NCBI RefSeq assembly: GCF_025399195.1 | Contig: NW_026252164.1 | Location: 1 to 64,000, forward strand | Source of the DNA: Umbelopsis ramanniana AG | Taxonomy: Eukaryota > Mucoromycota > Umbelopsidomycetes > Umbelopsidales > Umbelopsidaceae | Length of the DNA: 64,000 nucleotides | Reading direction: 5' to 3' | Shown here: positions 10,516 through 21,605 of the stretch, piece after piece | Numbering within the stretch: the stretch's first letter is position 1 | Layout: every line of letters starts with the position of its first letter | Made by a program: the position numbers and the translations under genes | The notes under the pieces: generated by a model | What the model was told of the DNA's origin: nothing | Seen by the model: only the letters and a program-made list of their open reading frames with translations | Database searches by the model: none

Positions 10516-13040
10516 TGAGGAATAAAGGTAAAGAAAAGGGAAAGAAGATGAGATGTAAAAATTTCAGCACAGGGACCACGCTTTATAAAGGCCTTCTTCA
10601 CCAAATAAAAAATCTGAGGGCCACGTTTATTATTAGAAAAAGCTGGGTCCAGCCGCGGAATGAGCCTTTTGGTTACCCAATTACAGCCTTTTACCGGATA
10701 ACCAAAGCCCATTGTTTGCATGATGCTTTAAGAATCCATGTACTGGCTAACTATTGTTTCCTTTCCATGGATTTTTGCGTCATTATGAAAGATGACTAAA
10801 GTAAGGTTGAAGTGGTTCATAAGCTGTTAGCAATTGAGTGTGAGAAACTACCAAATTTAGATTCGTGAGAAATTTGTGGGGCATCAGCGGAGTGTGTTCT
10901 GACTAGACGGCTTCCTACATGATTGGGTGGGTCATACTTCCTTCAAGGGCCGTCCAAACGATGAGTCTTCTAAGACATGACCCAAGAATGAGGTCGTCCA
11001 GCCAACACCAGGGTGATGATATCAAAAAGTTCATACGTTCATTGAACTACTAGAGCCATTGGAATTTTCATCCATTGACCGCCAGGGCCAAAGTATATAC
11101 AGACCATTATATCGGCTTTCACTTAATGTTTTCAGTCTCTTTGCACATGTTTGCTTCTCAAACACCTGACATCGTGGTCACGAACTCAATCCCTCCCTAC
11201 TGGATGTGCCACCCATTGATTTGAAATGGACTGAAAGGTCAACATAACCGAAGTCATTCGCTTTACATCGTTCGGGTTGACTGGACATGGGATGGCTACT
11301 CAATGAAAGTTCCTTCAAAGTGACGTTAGGGTAGGTTTCATTTTAGATGTCCGATGGTAGATCAAAAGCGGTATTACTGGAATGCATACGACTAGTCAAA
11401 AACCCGACGATGTTAGTGTCGGCTGAGCCTAGATGGACTTCAACTAAGATGGGTGCATTAGGTCAAGTGCCATATTCGAATGGTGACAGGATGCGGAATT
11501 TCAGTTTTTTAAGAAAAGTTGTTGGGGGTGGTGCACCAGAAGTCCGCTTTTGCCTACATTTCGCCTGATGTGAGCTATGTAGTTGGCAATAGATCAAATT
11601 AATAGCGCGATGAATGACATAGTATGTATATGCAGATATATTGCTAACATAGTATTTTGGACTGTCTAGGGATATAAAATCATGTAGAATAAACTGTCTT
11701 CCATGCATGGCTATGCGGCATGGCTCTTGAGGCGGACCTTGGATGCCTATTAGAGTTTGAACGACTTGTCTGGGCCGTTCAAAACAAGGGATGAGTCCGT
11801 GGAGCTACAAACTTGCGCAATTTCTGCCGTTTAGCTGCAAGCATCTAGACGTCCATCGTACAATTGAGGCACTTAACATCACTATGCCTTGCCTTCATCA
11901 AATTAGGTAGGTAGCATAGATGTATCTGTAGGTTCCTGGCGAACTGCCCCGCTGAGCTTGGCTTCTGTATTTACATGCCATCAGAAAAAATGTTACTCTC
12001 CCTCCTTCTCTCCTTGAATGAAGCAGATTAGAGTTCTCATCCGTGACTCAAATGGATATATGGCCCATTTTGTGTGCCGTGGCGCTCACGTATTCCCATC
12101 GCTACGGCGGCGAAAAGCTCGTACGTGGATACTTTCCATTCATTCTGTCATTTCTATTAAAAGATTTTCTACACCTATGAGTGAAAGGCTAATTAGCAGT
12201 ATTGTATGGCATGTTGGCTGTCATTAACAGCGTGCAAAGTCATAGATGGCCGTACGCCACGAGGTCGACCAAAAATTAGCTATGGTCCAACTCAGCCTTG
12301 AAGTTTTGAAACGTCGACTCACCAATAGTCACAATCCACCAGTGCGGATTTTCCATAATGGCATTGAGAGACGCCAAGAAGTGTAAAAATATTCTATCGA
12401 TATCGATATCTCGTACTCGTGTACAGCTTAGCATAGCGTCGCTTTGAGTCTCAGCGTAAAGTCTAATAGTAGAGCCATGCAGTATATGTAATTTCCTTCA
12501 ATCAGCCGTAGTAACCCTTCTGGCGCGAAAATCAATAAACCAGCAACCTACACTACTTCTTCTGCTTTGGATGCTACTTGGTCATCTCCATGTGGTGAAT
12601 TTCACATTGCGATTAATCAGGGTTGCCTCGATCACTAACACTGCCCATTTAAGGGCATATTCAGACAGTAATTGAAACCCAGCCATAGCTGACAAAAGAG
12701 AACAGCTATTGGAATCACCAATGGCTGTCCAAACCCTAGTCTTTGACAAAGTGACCATATCTGTGCCCTAAGATACCGTTCATCTCGGATCAATTGCTAT
12801 CATAAGCATCGCCAATTTCCCTTGAACAGACGCAGCTTCCAGTTTATTACTTTCGCCATAAAAGGTGACCTTTACATGCATAATGACAAGAACTAGGATT
12901 ATGTACATGGCGAAAGCGTTGCAAACAAGTCAAAGCGGGAAGAATGGTTGAAGACTGGGATTTTCAATGGAAGCACCTGAACTTAATGCGGAGGAGCATA
13001 CAGTTTTACAAGCGGTGAAATTTTTCGTAGCCTGATTTAT
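10516..13040. other. 2.5-kb gene-poor interval
   Basis: Apart from the GDH2 upstream region at its left end, I see no conserved protein, spliceable exon chain, tRNA or recognisable transposon here. Frames of up to about 95 codons occur (for example 11347-11568 and 12018-12227 plus), but their translations look random and have no upstream promoter or intron support. A long non-coding RNA, a worn transposon or fast-evolving small genes cannot be excluded. Confidence 0.5.
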
Positions 13041-13080
13041 CCAATTAGTCATTGGGTTTTTGCGTTTTGCTTTATATAAA
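13041..13080 (+). promoter_or_regulatory. CCAAT and TATA elements of the NmrA-like gene
   Basis: CCAAT lies at 13041-13045, its inverse ATTGG at 13051-13055, and a strong TATA sequence (TTTATATAAA) at 13071-13080. This places transcription start near 13100-13110, downstream of an in-frame ATG-type start at 13060, and argues that translation begins at 13138. Confidence 0.6.
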
Positions 13081-13137
13081 CACGGCGAAACTTTCCTGCC
13101 AAACTCTTCATCACACCTTTCCCGGCAAATCAATACT

Positions 13138-14091
13138 ATGTCAAATAACATTCAACCCACTACCAGCAACACAAAGATTCTCGTCACCGGGGCAGCAGGA
13201 AATATCGGAGGTATCGGTCCCAACATCATTGAAACATTACTTTCGCAAGGATATTCTGTTCGCGCTTTTGTGCGGAGACAAGACAAGCGATCAGACGCCT
13301 TGCAAGCCAAGGGCGCTGAGATCTTCGTTGGAGACCTTACAAAATCCATAGATGTCCTTAAAGCTGTTGAAGGCTGCACTCGCATCTACTTTGGCATGAG
13401 CTTATCCGAGTATTATCTGGAAGCGTCGCTCATCATGGCAGCCGTAGCACGAGAACAGGGCAATATCGAAGTGCTGGTCAATATCTCACAAATGACTGTA
13501 TCCCAAATGAGCTTATCTAAAATGACAAATTCACGACAGCAACGACTGCATTATCTGTCTGAGCAAGCCTTCAACTGGTCTGGGTTACCCGTAGTACACC
13601 TTCGACCTACCGTCTTTATGGATAGTCCATTCTTTAATCGCTGGGCTGCAAACTCTATCATTCAAAGTTCTGAGCTCCGCCTACCGTTTGGCAAAAGTCG
13701 AAGCTCACCCATTGCTGCAAAAGACGTTGCTGCAGTAGCTTCCGTTATACTTGCGAATCCATCAGATCACATCGGAAAGATATACGATCTTACTGGCCCA
13801 GTCTCACAAGATTTCCAAGCCATCGCTGGAGCCTATTCTGAAGCACTTGAGAAGGATATTAAGTATGTCGATGTACCATTTGATGAATGGATCGAACAAG
13901 TCCTTGGTAGTACTAGGCTGCCGGCTCATACATCAAACCATCTTCGTGAGATGGCTCGTTTGCATTCCGAAAATCGGTACGATCGACAGACGGATTTGGT
14001 CAAGAAAATTACAGGGCGGGAACCAACCACTCTTCAAATGTTTGTAAGAGAACGTCCTCAAGTGTTTCAAAATACTGGAGCACGACTTTAG
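13138..14091 (+). CDS. NmrA-like NAD(P)-binding Rossmann protein
   Basis: An intronless frame of 317 aa from ATG 13138 (MSNNIQPTTSNTKILVTG). The dinucleotide-binding motif GAAGNIGGIG lies at residues 18-27 and is followed by the VRAFVRRQDK stretch that in this fold often selects NADP. VEGCTRIYFGM, VVHLRPTVFMDS and a DVAAVASVIL segment are typical of the atypical SDR family that includes NmrA regulators and bacterial NAD(P)H-dependent quinone or azo reductases. The YxxxK pair of classical SDRs is not evident. A frame extension to 13060 was rejected because it overlaps the TATA box. An AATAAA-like signal follows at about 14185. It lacks introns among intron-rich neighbours. The substrate is unknown. 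Confidence 0.85.
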   Translation: MSNNIQPTTSNTKILVTGAAGNIGGIGPNIIETLLSQGYSVRAFVRRQDKRSDALQAKGAEIFVGDLTKSIDVLKAVEGCTRIYFGMSLSEYYLEASLIMAAVAREQGNIEVLVNISQMTVSQMSLSKMTNSRQQRLHYLSEQAFNWSGLPVVHLRPTVFMDSPFFNRWAANSIIQSSELRLPFGKSRSSPIAAKDVAAVASVILANPSDHIGKIYDLTGPVSQDFQAIAGAYSEALEKDIKYVDVPFDEWIEQVLGSTRLPAHTSNHLREMARLHSENRYDRQTDLVKKITGREPTTLQMFVRERPQVFQNTGARL

Positions 14092-14405
14092 GATGGTCAA
14101 TCCGTCTTTAGGTTATCGCTGCTGTTCCGCAATTTATATAGAGATATTAGTTTGTACTGGATCATGCGATGGCCATTGTAAAAAAATAAAGCTGAAGTGC
14201 TCAATATCTTTTTAATACACTAACTTGCATGACGATGGCAAATGATATGGGTGGAAAAAAACATGTTTCCTTTGTTTGTAACCCTCCAAACATCCAGACA
14301 CACTCATCTTGTTGCATACCACATTCGGCACACCCAAGCGTGACAGTGAAATTTCAGCTCTTTCATCTGGCCCGTCCAAGCAGCCTTGTCGGAGTACACT
14401 TAGCT
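14092..14405. other. Gap between the NmrA-like gene and the PPP1R21-like gene
   Basis: This holds the NmrA-like 3' UTR with an AATAAA at about 14185-14191 and the upstream region of the next gene. The downstream frame is open upstream from 14229, so an N-terminal extension is possible, but 14406 gives a natural start. Confidence 0.4.
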
Positions 14406-17144
14406 ATGAGCGAAGGTGTGCTGTCACGGCATGCGTCGATGAACTCGAGTAAGTGGCCAGACTTATTATGCGCACACACCCTCTTCATAATGTAAAGTTC
14501 TGGTATGCATTGTACTAACATGCCACGACATCAGGTAGCGCGACTTCTTCAGCAGAAGAACTTGCACAAAAATACCAGCGGCTCTTTCAGGAGTACTCAA
14601 GGTAACATTCGTCCTTGCTGTAGAAATTACTGCCTTCAGCCACTCGCCACTAACTTGAATTGTAAATAGAATAAAGGCTCAACATACCGTCCTTAAGAAG
14701 GCGGTGGTCAAGGTACGATTACGAGAAACTGCAGTCATCCGCGAAGGAGTCTAACGTATTTCCGTTCGCAATCCAGGAGCAAGGAACAAATGCAACGCTT
14801 CAAGGCAATGTGAAAGAGAAAGAAAAAGAGCTTCGAATGGTAAGGATTTTAGCAATAGAATGATGTAATAGCCACTTCTTGGTACTGATGGGATACTTTG
14901 TTTCATCCACCCAGCTGCAAGAGCAAGTGGATCTTTTAAAATACCATAATGAGCGTCTCACTAGACGAATTGAAGCAGTACAAGACAAAGATCATGTAAG
15001 AGGAAAGGGAACTGTGTGGTGTTTCCCAACGTTGTCTAATTCTTCTGTATGGGCAGAAAGGAAGCTCTTTCTCGTTACTTGGCGGCGCCGTGAAGAAGGA
15101 GCTGGAGAAAAGCGCACAAGCTCTAGAGGCTGCAACTGTGGATCTTCAAAATAAGATTCAAGAAAATGGTGAGTAGATGAAACAGCATGGTCCGAGGTTG
15201 AACTACGAGACTCATCATTTGCCACTTCTCGATGTCCAGAGGAGCTTCATAAGGAAATGTCTGAGGTCAACCATATCTACACCGCGCACGTCAACGGGCT
15301 CCACCAACAAATAGCTGATCTTGAAAAGCAAGCAGAACAGCTCAAAGAAGAAGTGTCCAACGAGCAAAGTGAAACCCGACAGAGGCTGCAATCTATTCGT
15401 CAGGAAAAGACCGCCATTGAAGCTGAATTGCGAAAAACCAAAGAGGAACTAGCAACGTAAGCGATAGCTAATATGAAACGTGTGAGTGAGCCCGGTTGAT
15501 TTAAAATTTTTTGTTTCCTTAGAAAATCGGCTTTGCTGGATAAGAATGAGGCTGTGCTCAAAGACAGTGATATTCGATTACAAGGGGAGATTGATACTCT
15601 GCGAGCCATCTTATTTGCAAAGATCGGTCTTCTGGAAGAAAAAGCAGAGGAAGCCAACAAAAACTTGAATCAAAAAGATGTGAGTATGGCTCATTACTAG
15701 GCTGCTAACATTGTGTTCACGGTGGGCTTATAGTTCAAATGTATCGTAGATAAGGAGCAAGCTGTCAGCCGAGGCTCAACAGCAACTGGACACAATTGTT
15801 CAACAATGCAAGGAGTACATCAACGGAGTGAAAAACGCTCAGGTAAAGGGGATGTCGATTTGTTTCGTGGTAAAACGCTATGAAACTGACCCTAGTTGTG
15901 ACTAGCCTGCCAATGGTCTCACTGACACATTAGCACACGAGCTCAGTATATCCATCACCACGTTTAGAGATGAATTGGAGCATTTGAAGCAACAGATTAG
16001 CCAGGCTGAAGGTAAGCGATCAAATAACGGGGGGTGGGTCAATATAGCTGTGCATAAACTAACTTGTATATGCAGAGCAAATTAATCAGCTAAAGAAAGA
16101 GAAACAGGATGCCAAGAAAAAGCTCGAAGAGGAAACCGGCCGAGTCACGCATCTACAAGGTGTTGTGTCTGATTTACATGAGAAGTTCCGTCAGAAAGAT
16201 GAACTAGAGACCATCAGACGGCTGGAGGCTGAGATTTCTGAACTGGAAGCACAGATTAAGGTGCAAGAGGAAGAGCTCACTCAATCTAGAGCGGAGACCG
16301 AAGCCTTAAAAACTGAGGAACATGAAACACATGATCGGGTGGACGAAGCTATACAAGTTGATATCCCTACTCCAACCCCAGAAGAGGAGCCTGTGGAAGA
16401 ACAGAATGCATCATCGAAGATGGACCACTCAGCTCCAACGAATGAAGATGAGGAAGAAGATGAAGCCTTTGTCTATCAGGGAGTCGACGCGCCAGCCGAA
16501 GAGGAAGCAGAATCAACATTGGTTGCCCCGACTGAGACAGAGGATGTTGTCAAGACTCACCCCGGGACAGATGAAGGTTCCCAAACCCTAGAATCTGGCG
16601 CCATTCCGCAACAAGATATACCTCGACCATCACATATTGATGAAGTAAGTGTGGCAAAGCGAACTTCGGATTTTTTGGGAAACATGGGTGATGTGAATGC
16701 TAACGCATACTTTTTTCATATTTTTCTTCTCCCCTCCCCGCACAAAAAAAGGACTTCTTGTCGCCGGAGGAAGTTGCGGCCAGAGAAGCACAGCTGACTA
16801 GCATGTATGAAACAAAAATCAAGGCGTTAAATGAGAAGGTGAGCGAAGGGTACCTGCCTATTGTGTATACTGACATCATTCACTGAATCATATTTTATCC
16901 GCAGTTCCAAATGGCAGATAGCAAAGCCATTCGATTTCATAGAGTGGTCCAAAGTATGAAGGAGAAGATGGATGCCGAGGTGGGAAAGAGAGCGGTATTA
17001 GAGGAAGAAATTGGCCGACTTCAAGCAGAGGTCCTGAAGGTGCAAGATCTTCTGGCTACCACTGAATCAAATTACAAGTCTCAGCTCGAAGTCATGACGG
17101 ATTTCGCCACAGAGCTTCAGCAACAGATCACCCGAAGGCAATAA
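14406..17144 (+). CDS. PPP1R21: PPP1R21-like coiled-coil protein (KLRAQ-type)
   Basis: Exons: 14406-14448, 14535-14601, 14670-14712, 14777-14839, 14915-14995, 15057-15168, 15240-15456, 15523-15679, 15750-15842, 15906-16011, 16076-16644, 16752-16838, 16905-17144; 625 aa with all phases consistent. Residues about 20-75 (KYQRLFQEYSRIKAQHTVLK, then HNERLTRRIEAVQD) match the N-terminal KLRAQ coiled coil of animal PPP1R21. DLQNKIQENEELH at about 115 matches its DLQKKIEENERLH. The C-terminus TTESNYKSQLEVM corresponds to its TTKRSYEDQLSMM motif. Between lie coiled coils and an acidic, Pro/Glu-rich stretch. In animals PPP1R21 is a subunit of FERRY, a Rab5 effector linking early endosomes to mRNA. Human PPP1R21 is 780 aa. 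Exon 9 is the least certain. The function here is inferred by homology. Confidence 0.82.
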
Positions 17145-17301
17145 CATGCAAGGAAGAAGGTCAGGGTGGTGTTCAGTAGGGTCTTCTTGTTTTGCGCATT
17201 TTTATTATGTAATATTACTGCTATGAATCGATCAACGGTCTTGATATTCAAACGATAAACTTTTTCCATTTACAAAAAAACCAAAAGCATGTTGGCCGTT
17301 T

Positions 17302-18549
17302 TCAAAGCTTCTTAAATTTGCATTGTAGCCATACTCTGTACATCTTGAGCTTCTTGCTTCGATTGACAATCAGTCGTCGGTCGACTGCATTCTGCTGCAC
17401 CTCGAACATGGGATTGCTACCGCCTTCAACTGGGGCGGTGAACATGGATTCTAATTCTTCAGACGTAAAGAAGTACACTCGCGTTCCGTCGCCACGAATG
17501 TAGAAATTATCGTCCAGCAATCTACCTGCCTTGAATCTCAGCTGTGCCAAGTCATGTCGCCCATAATCACGAAGTAACACCACACCTCCTGGCTTCAACA
17601 TCTGATAAAAAAAAAGGAATATTGGTTAAAGAAGCGTAAGATGTAAGCGTAAGATGTAAGTGATTGTCACATAAACGAGACTTACTTTATATGCATTGGC
17701 AACAGCTTGCTTCCATGTATCAGGATGAATAGCAGATAAAACGAAAATCAGGACGACAAAATCAAGAGACTCTGGTTCTATGTCTTCTGGTATACTTGAA
17801 CTTGTCAAATCCCATACAAAAGCCTTGCATCGAGCTTCATCGTAGTTAGGGCTGGATTTGACCACCTCCACCGCCGTTGATGAAAAGTCGGCGCCATACA
17901 CATAGAGCTCGGGGTTCTTGCTCTCCTGCAGCAGCGGGAACATGGTGTTACCGGCACCGCAACCGACTTCAAAGATTTTCTTACTACCCGCCTATGAAAA
18001 GGTGAATTGATAAGTATTTCTGGTGGTAGGGCGGTGTGACAAAAAACTATTTACCGCTGGATCAAGTGTACGGAACAACTCTGGAAATTCCAACCGTAAC
18101 CAATTTCGATCTTTGAAGAATCGGTTTTCATTGATGTGATAGAATTTGTTCCAGTAATTAGCGGCGTTGCTATGATATTGTTCTAATGCAGAGGAATGTC
18201 TTGGGTTCAATTTCCTATCCATAACGCACGGCCAATCGTTCTTTATATTACCTCTTAATTCTTCAGGAACCGGGCTACTTGATTGTCTTTCTATTTGTGA
18301 CAGTGCATGCTTTTCCTGCTCTTCGTCCCATTCAACATTATCCCTAAGCGCAGAAGCTTGCATTAGTCTTATGATCGTCTGAGGGTACCTAGTTTAAATT
18401 CCGTACCAAGCATTGTAGTTAAAGACTGCGTCTTGATCGGTCAAAAGTCGAGATCCAAACTTGGCTGCTGGATCGAATTCCTGATCAACATCTATGGAGG
18501 AGGAACAAGCCTTTTTGTTCTCCTGGTCAACTGAATCGGTGGTTGACAT
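17302..18549 (-). CDS. TRM140: METTL2/TRM140-type tRNA m3C methyltransferase
   Basis: Exons (minus): 18549-18407, 18343-18055, 17991-17686, 17601-17302, giving 345 aa. [20 protein letters not shown] near residues 31-50 is the N-terminal signature of the METTL2/6/8 group. [11 protein letters not shown] at about 150-160 is the SAM-binding motif [13 protein letters not shown], then [15 protein letters not shown] and [17 protein letters not shown] complete the Rossmann methyltransferase. The C-terminal strand ends [14 protein letters not shown]. Family role: N3-methylation of cytidine 32 in the anticodon loop of some tRNAs, in cytosol or nucleus. No actin-binding extension as in yeast Abp140 is present. 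The gene ends 158 bp from the PPP1R21-like gene (convergent) and starts 163 bp from SPF45 (divergent). Confidence 0.92.
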
Positions 18550-18712
18550 GTCTTACGTTTCGGCCAAGCTCAAAAAAAAAATAAAAATCCCAAGGTTCAT
18601 GGACAGAGGCAGAAAAATTCACAGTCACTGACAACCGTGAGCGCTCCATAGCGATTCAAAAAAATCGGGACCTTGATTCTATTCACATTGTACAGAAGGA
18701 ATTGTCATTGAA
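18550..18712. promoter_or_regulatory. Probable shared promoter of TRM140 and SPF45
   Basis: Only 163 bp separate the two start codons of these divergent genes. The segment has A-runs near 18575 and 18660 and no evident TATA box. A shared bidirectional promoter is inferred from spacing. Confidence 0.45.
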
Positions 18713-20630
18713 ATGTCGTTTTCCTTATACGGCGATCTTCCGAAACCGAAATCCAGCAAAGGCGAAAATAGTAAGGAAGAAGACGGAAATACCCTTGTCG
18801 CAAAAGGTTGGGCAGCCGTAGCTCCCACGCCAACCCCGTCCAGCAATGAATCGCCAACAGCGACATCCACATCTTCCTCGGAACAGCCTAAACCATCAGG
18901 TATCGAGACTTGTTCTGCATGGCATGAGAAAGCGTCCAAAAGGCTTATGCTTTGGGCGCAACGTTTGTATATTTCGTTCAAAGCTGGTCGATTGGGGTGG
19001 TATTTCTCATAGATCAATCCTGAGGTATTCCATTTGTTTTACTCAAACATTCATCCATTTTGGGAACTTCCTTTCCTGCTCGAATAGGTTGGGCGCTCTA
19101 TAGTCAATTTCGACCCGTCATGCGTAAGCCAACAATTCTGGCCAAACCCAAAATTCACAAACCCGTCATTCCGGTCGGGGGGAAAATAGTGTCGACGATA
19201 TCGGCACAAACACACCAAACCGCAACTCAAGTAGTGTCTACCAAAGATGTCTCGCCTCAACCAAATTCTATACCGTTAAAGACATCTTTAAATGATGTCA
19301 ATGGGTTTGCCGATCTCCAGTCAAATGCAAAGGTAACAATATTGATTTTTAAGTAAAGTGTTACGATACCTCCTACCCCATGACCCCCCCAATGGTAACC
19401 CAAAAAAAATCATTGCCCCCCGGGTAACAGAAAGCTAAAAAGATTCAGAAGCACAAACAAAAGGATCCGCAAGCACCAAATGAGTTTGATATGGAGGAGG
19501 ACTACGATCCAATACGGCCGAATGATTACGAAATGTATATGGAACAGAAAGATAGGTTGAAAGAGGAAAAAGAAAGATTACAACATCGTATTAGACGTCG
19601 GTCTCCGTCTATATCTTCTGAATCTTCTAGTTCAAGTCGATCACGATCGATCAGCCCGTCAAGATACAACAGTAAGATCTTGCCGCACGAGCATATTGAT
19701 GGACAGGTATGGATTTCGAGGAGTAACCCACGGTTTACTTTTTGCAGAAATGTTTGCGCCTCCGCAAAGTTTAGATGGCTCTGAGACCTCGTCGAAAGTA
19801 GAGGCACCGGAAGGTTCCGGTGCTCAGCCAGACAAGGTCGTGGTTAGTTCAGTAATCAAGACCATCAATTTGGAGGAAACAGCAGAAGACGCCTGGATGC
19901 GACGAGCCCGATTGAGCGGAAAGTCCAATGTAACGCCGCGTAAAAGGTTTGGGCTTATCTCTCTTTGTATCGAAAATAACCCTTGTCGTACAATGGACCG
20001 GGCGAGGTGATGAGGGAACAACATATTTAACAAAAAAAAAATCGGTATAGGTCTACACCAAGCCCTGAACCGGATGATAGCCGATCCGATAACATTGACG
20101 TATCCGACCACCACGACATGAAAGTTAATTATGATGGATCAGCAGATGAAAACAAAGTACGATCAGAAGCAACCTCCATCGTTCTTTTAAGAAACATGGT
20201 TGGGCCAGGTGAAGTGGACGATACATTACAGCATGAGACAGCCGATGAATGTAGTAAATACGGCAAAGTTGAACGATGCCTTATTTTCGAGGTAATGGAA
20301 CCCCTGTTATTTGGGGATTCGGTTAGGTTGGGTTGGGTTGGGACGTTTTGGGTTGGCATGTTGTTCCCCCATTGCTCACGTATTTCACTGGGGTTCGGGT
20401 TTTTGGTTTTAAAAAAGGTACCTGAATCACAAGTTGGAGCAAATCAAGCAGTCCGTATTTTTGTAAAGTTTCAATCCGCATTGTCCGCACAACGTGCCGT
20501 GGATGATCTTAATGGACGCTACTTTGGCGGACGGATTGTGACTGCTACCTTCTTCGACGCTGCAAGATTTGAACGGTTAGATTTAGCGCCAATGAAAGAG
20601 GAAATGATCAACCCCAAGGAACCAAAATAA
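18713..20630 (+). CDS. SPF45: SPF45/RBM17-type splicing factor, no G-patch seen
   Basis: Exons: 18713-18899, 19088-19332, 19431-19671, 19748-19946, 20051-20291, 20418-20630; 441 aa. The N-terminus MSFSLYGDLP, GWALYSQFRPVM, DYDPIRPNDYEMY and FAPPQSL follow the order seen in SPF45. The C-terminal U2AF-homology RRM begins VLLRNMVGPGEVDD (about residue 336) and carries LNGRYFGGR at about 403-410, whose RYF is the ULM-binding UHM signature. Family role: 3' splice-site selection and alternative splicing in the early spliceosome, in the nucleus. The G-patch normally found between the APPTSL-like segment and the RRM is absent from all exons I can assemble. The donor of intron 4 is the weak GTTTGG. 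RS-like serines (residues about 170-185) precede intron 3. Confidence 0.88.
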
Positions 20631-21605
20631 AGAGACAAATTTTTGCCGGATTATCTCGAAGAGGTTGTGAGTCTGGCTGGCTCATTATCAATTGGGGTTT
20701 GCGCCTCTTGATGTTGTCCCTCGAGCATTTGTATGCAATCTCTCCCTTAAAATTATATTCCACTGCAATACTAAAAAACCCCCGCAGGCTTATGTCTTTA
20801 TTGCTTGTTATGAGTAGGAAATGCTGGCTACAAAGGGGGAAACGACATGGCTTAACCGAACGAGCATGCAACCGGACATGAGGACTTTTTGCAACAATGC
20901 GGGCGTGAGGGGTTCGGTACGACGCATGCTTTTTACGGGCGATGACTGATTGGGAAATAAGATATTTTGTGTTGTGATCGTTCTTTGCCAGCCAGACACC
21001 GTTTTGCTTATTTCTTTGGGCTTTTTCTCTTCGCTCTACTGAAAAGTTTTGTAATCTGTTGTGCTTTTGTTTTCAAGTAAAGTAAAGCTAAATATCACGA
21101 TACCAGCAAGTTGGTACTACTCTAAATAAAACACATTTTTCAGCCCATATGTCTGACAGATGTGCTTTCCTAACCAGCCCATAATGAGACCGCCTATATT
21201 TTTTTTTTTTTGCGGCTCATACTGACGAACGCATGAGGTTCCAAAACTTAATCCAGAGGTTAGCGTGTCCAAGTCTCAATACAGCGCGTGGAGAGAAAGA
21301 AATGGACAGCGCAGGAAAGCCCAAGGGTAGTTTCACTCCGGGTTACTTGATACAGAATGGATCGACATTACGATCCGATAATAATTTGAGTTTTTTAACG
21401 ACAAAGGCCCAACGATGGTGAACGCCATTTTACAGGTTTTGGGCGTAGAAAGACGATCCCTGGTCTGACCTTCCTTCCAGCGCACCGCGTGCTTAGCCCA
21501 TGGCTCACATCATTAAAAAGATGCCTTATAACAACCCGATATTTCCTCCTGCATAATTCTTTTTTTTTCTTTGCTCTACACTTCTTTTCACTTTCCTTTC
21601 CTTCC
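20631..21605. other. Gap upstream of the homeobox gene
   Basis: Nearly 1 kb with T-rich and mixed sequence. The homeobox frame is open from 21489, but the TTATAA at about 21525 looks like its TATA box, so the upstream part is taken as promoter. No further gene is seen. Confidence 0.4.

Noticed and set aside
11347-11568. A 73-codon plus frame in the gene-poor gap
   Set aside because: Considered as a transposase fragment, but no conserved motif or terminal repeats were found.
13060-13137. Upstream in-frame start of the NmrA-like gene
   Set aside because: The extension contains the TATA box at 13071-13080, so it is almost certainly not translated.
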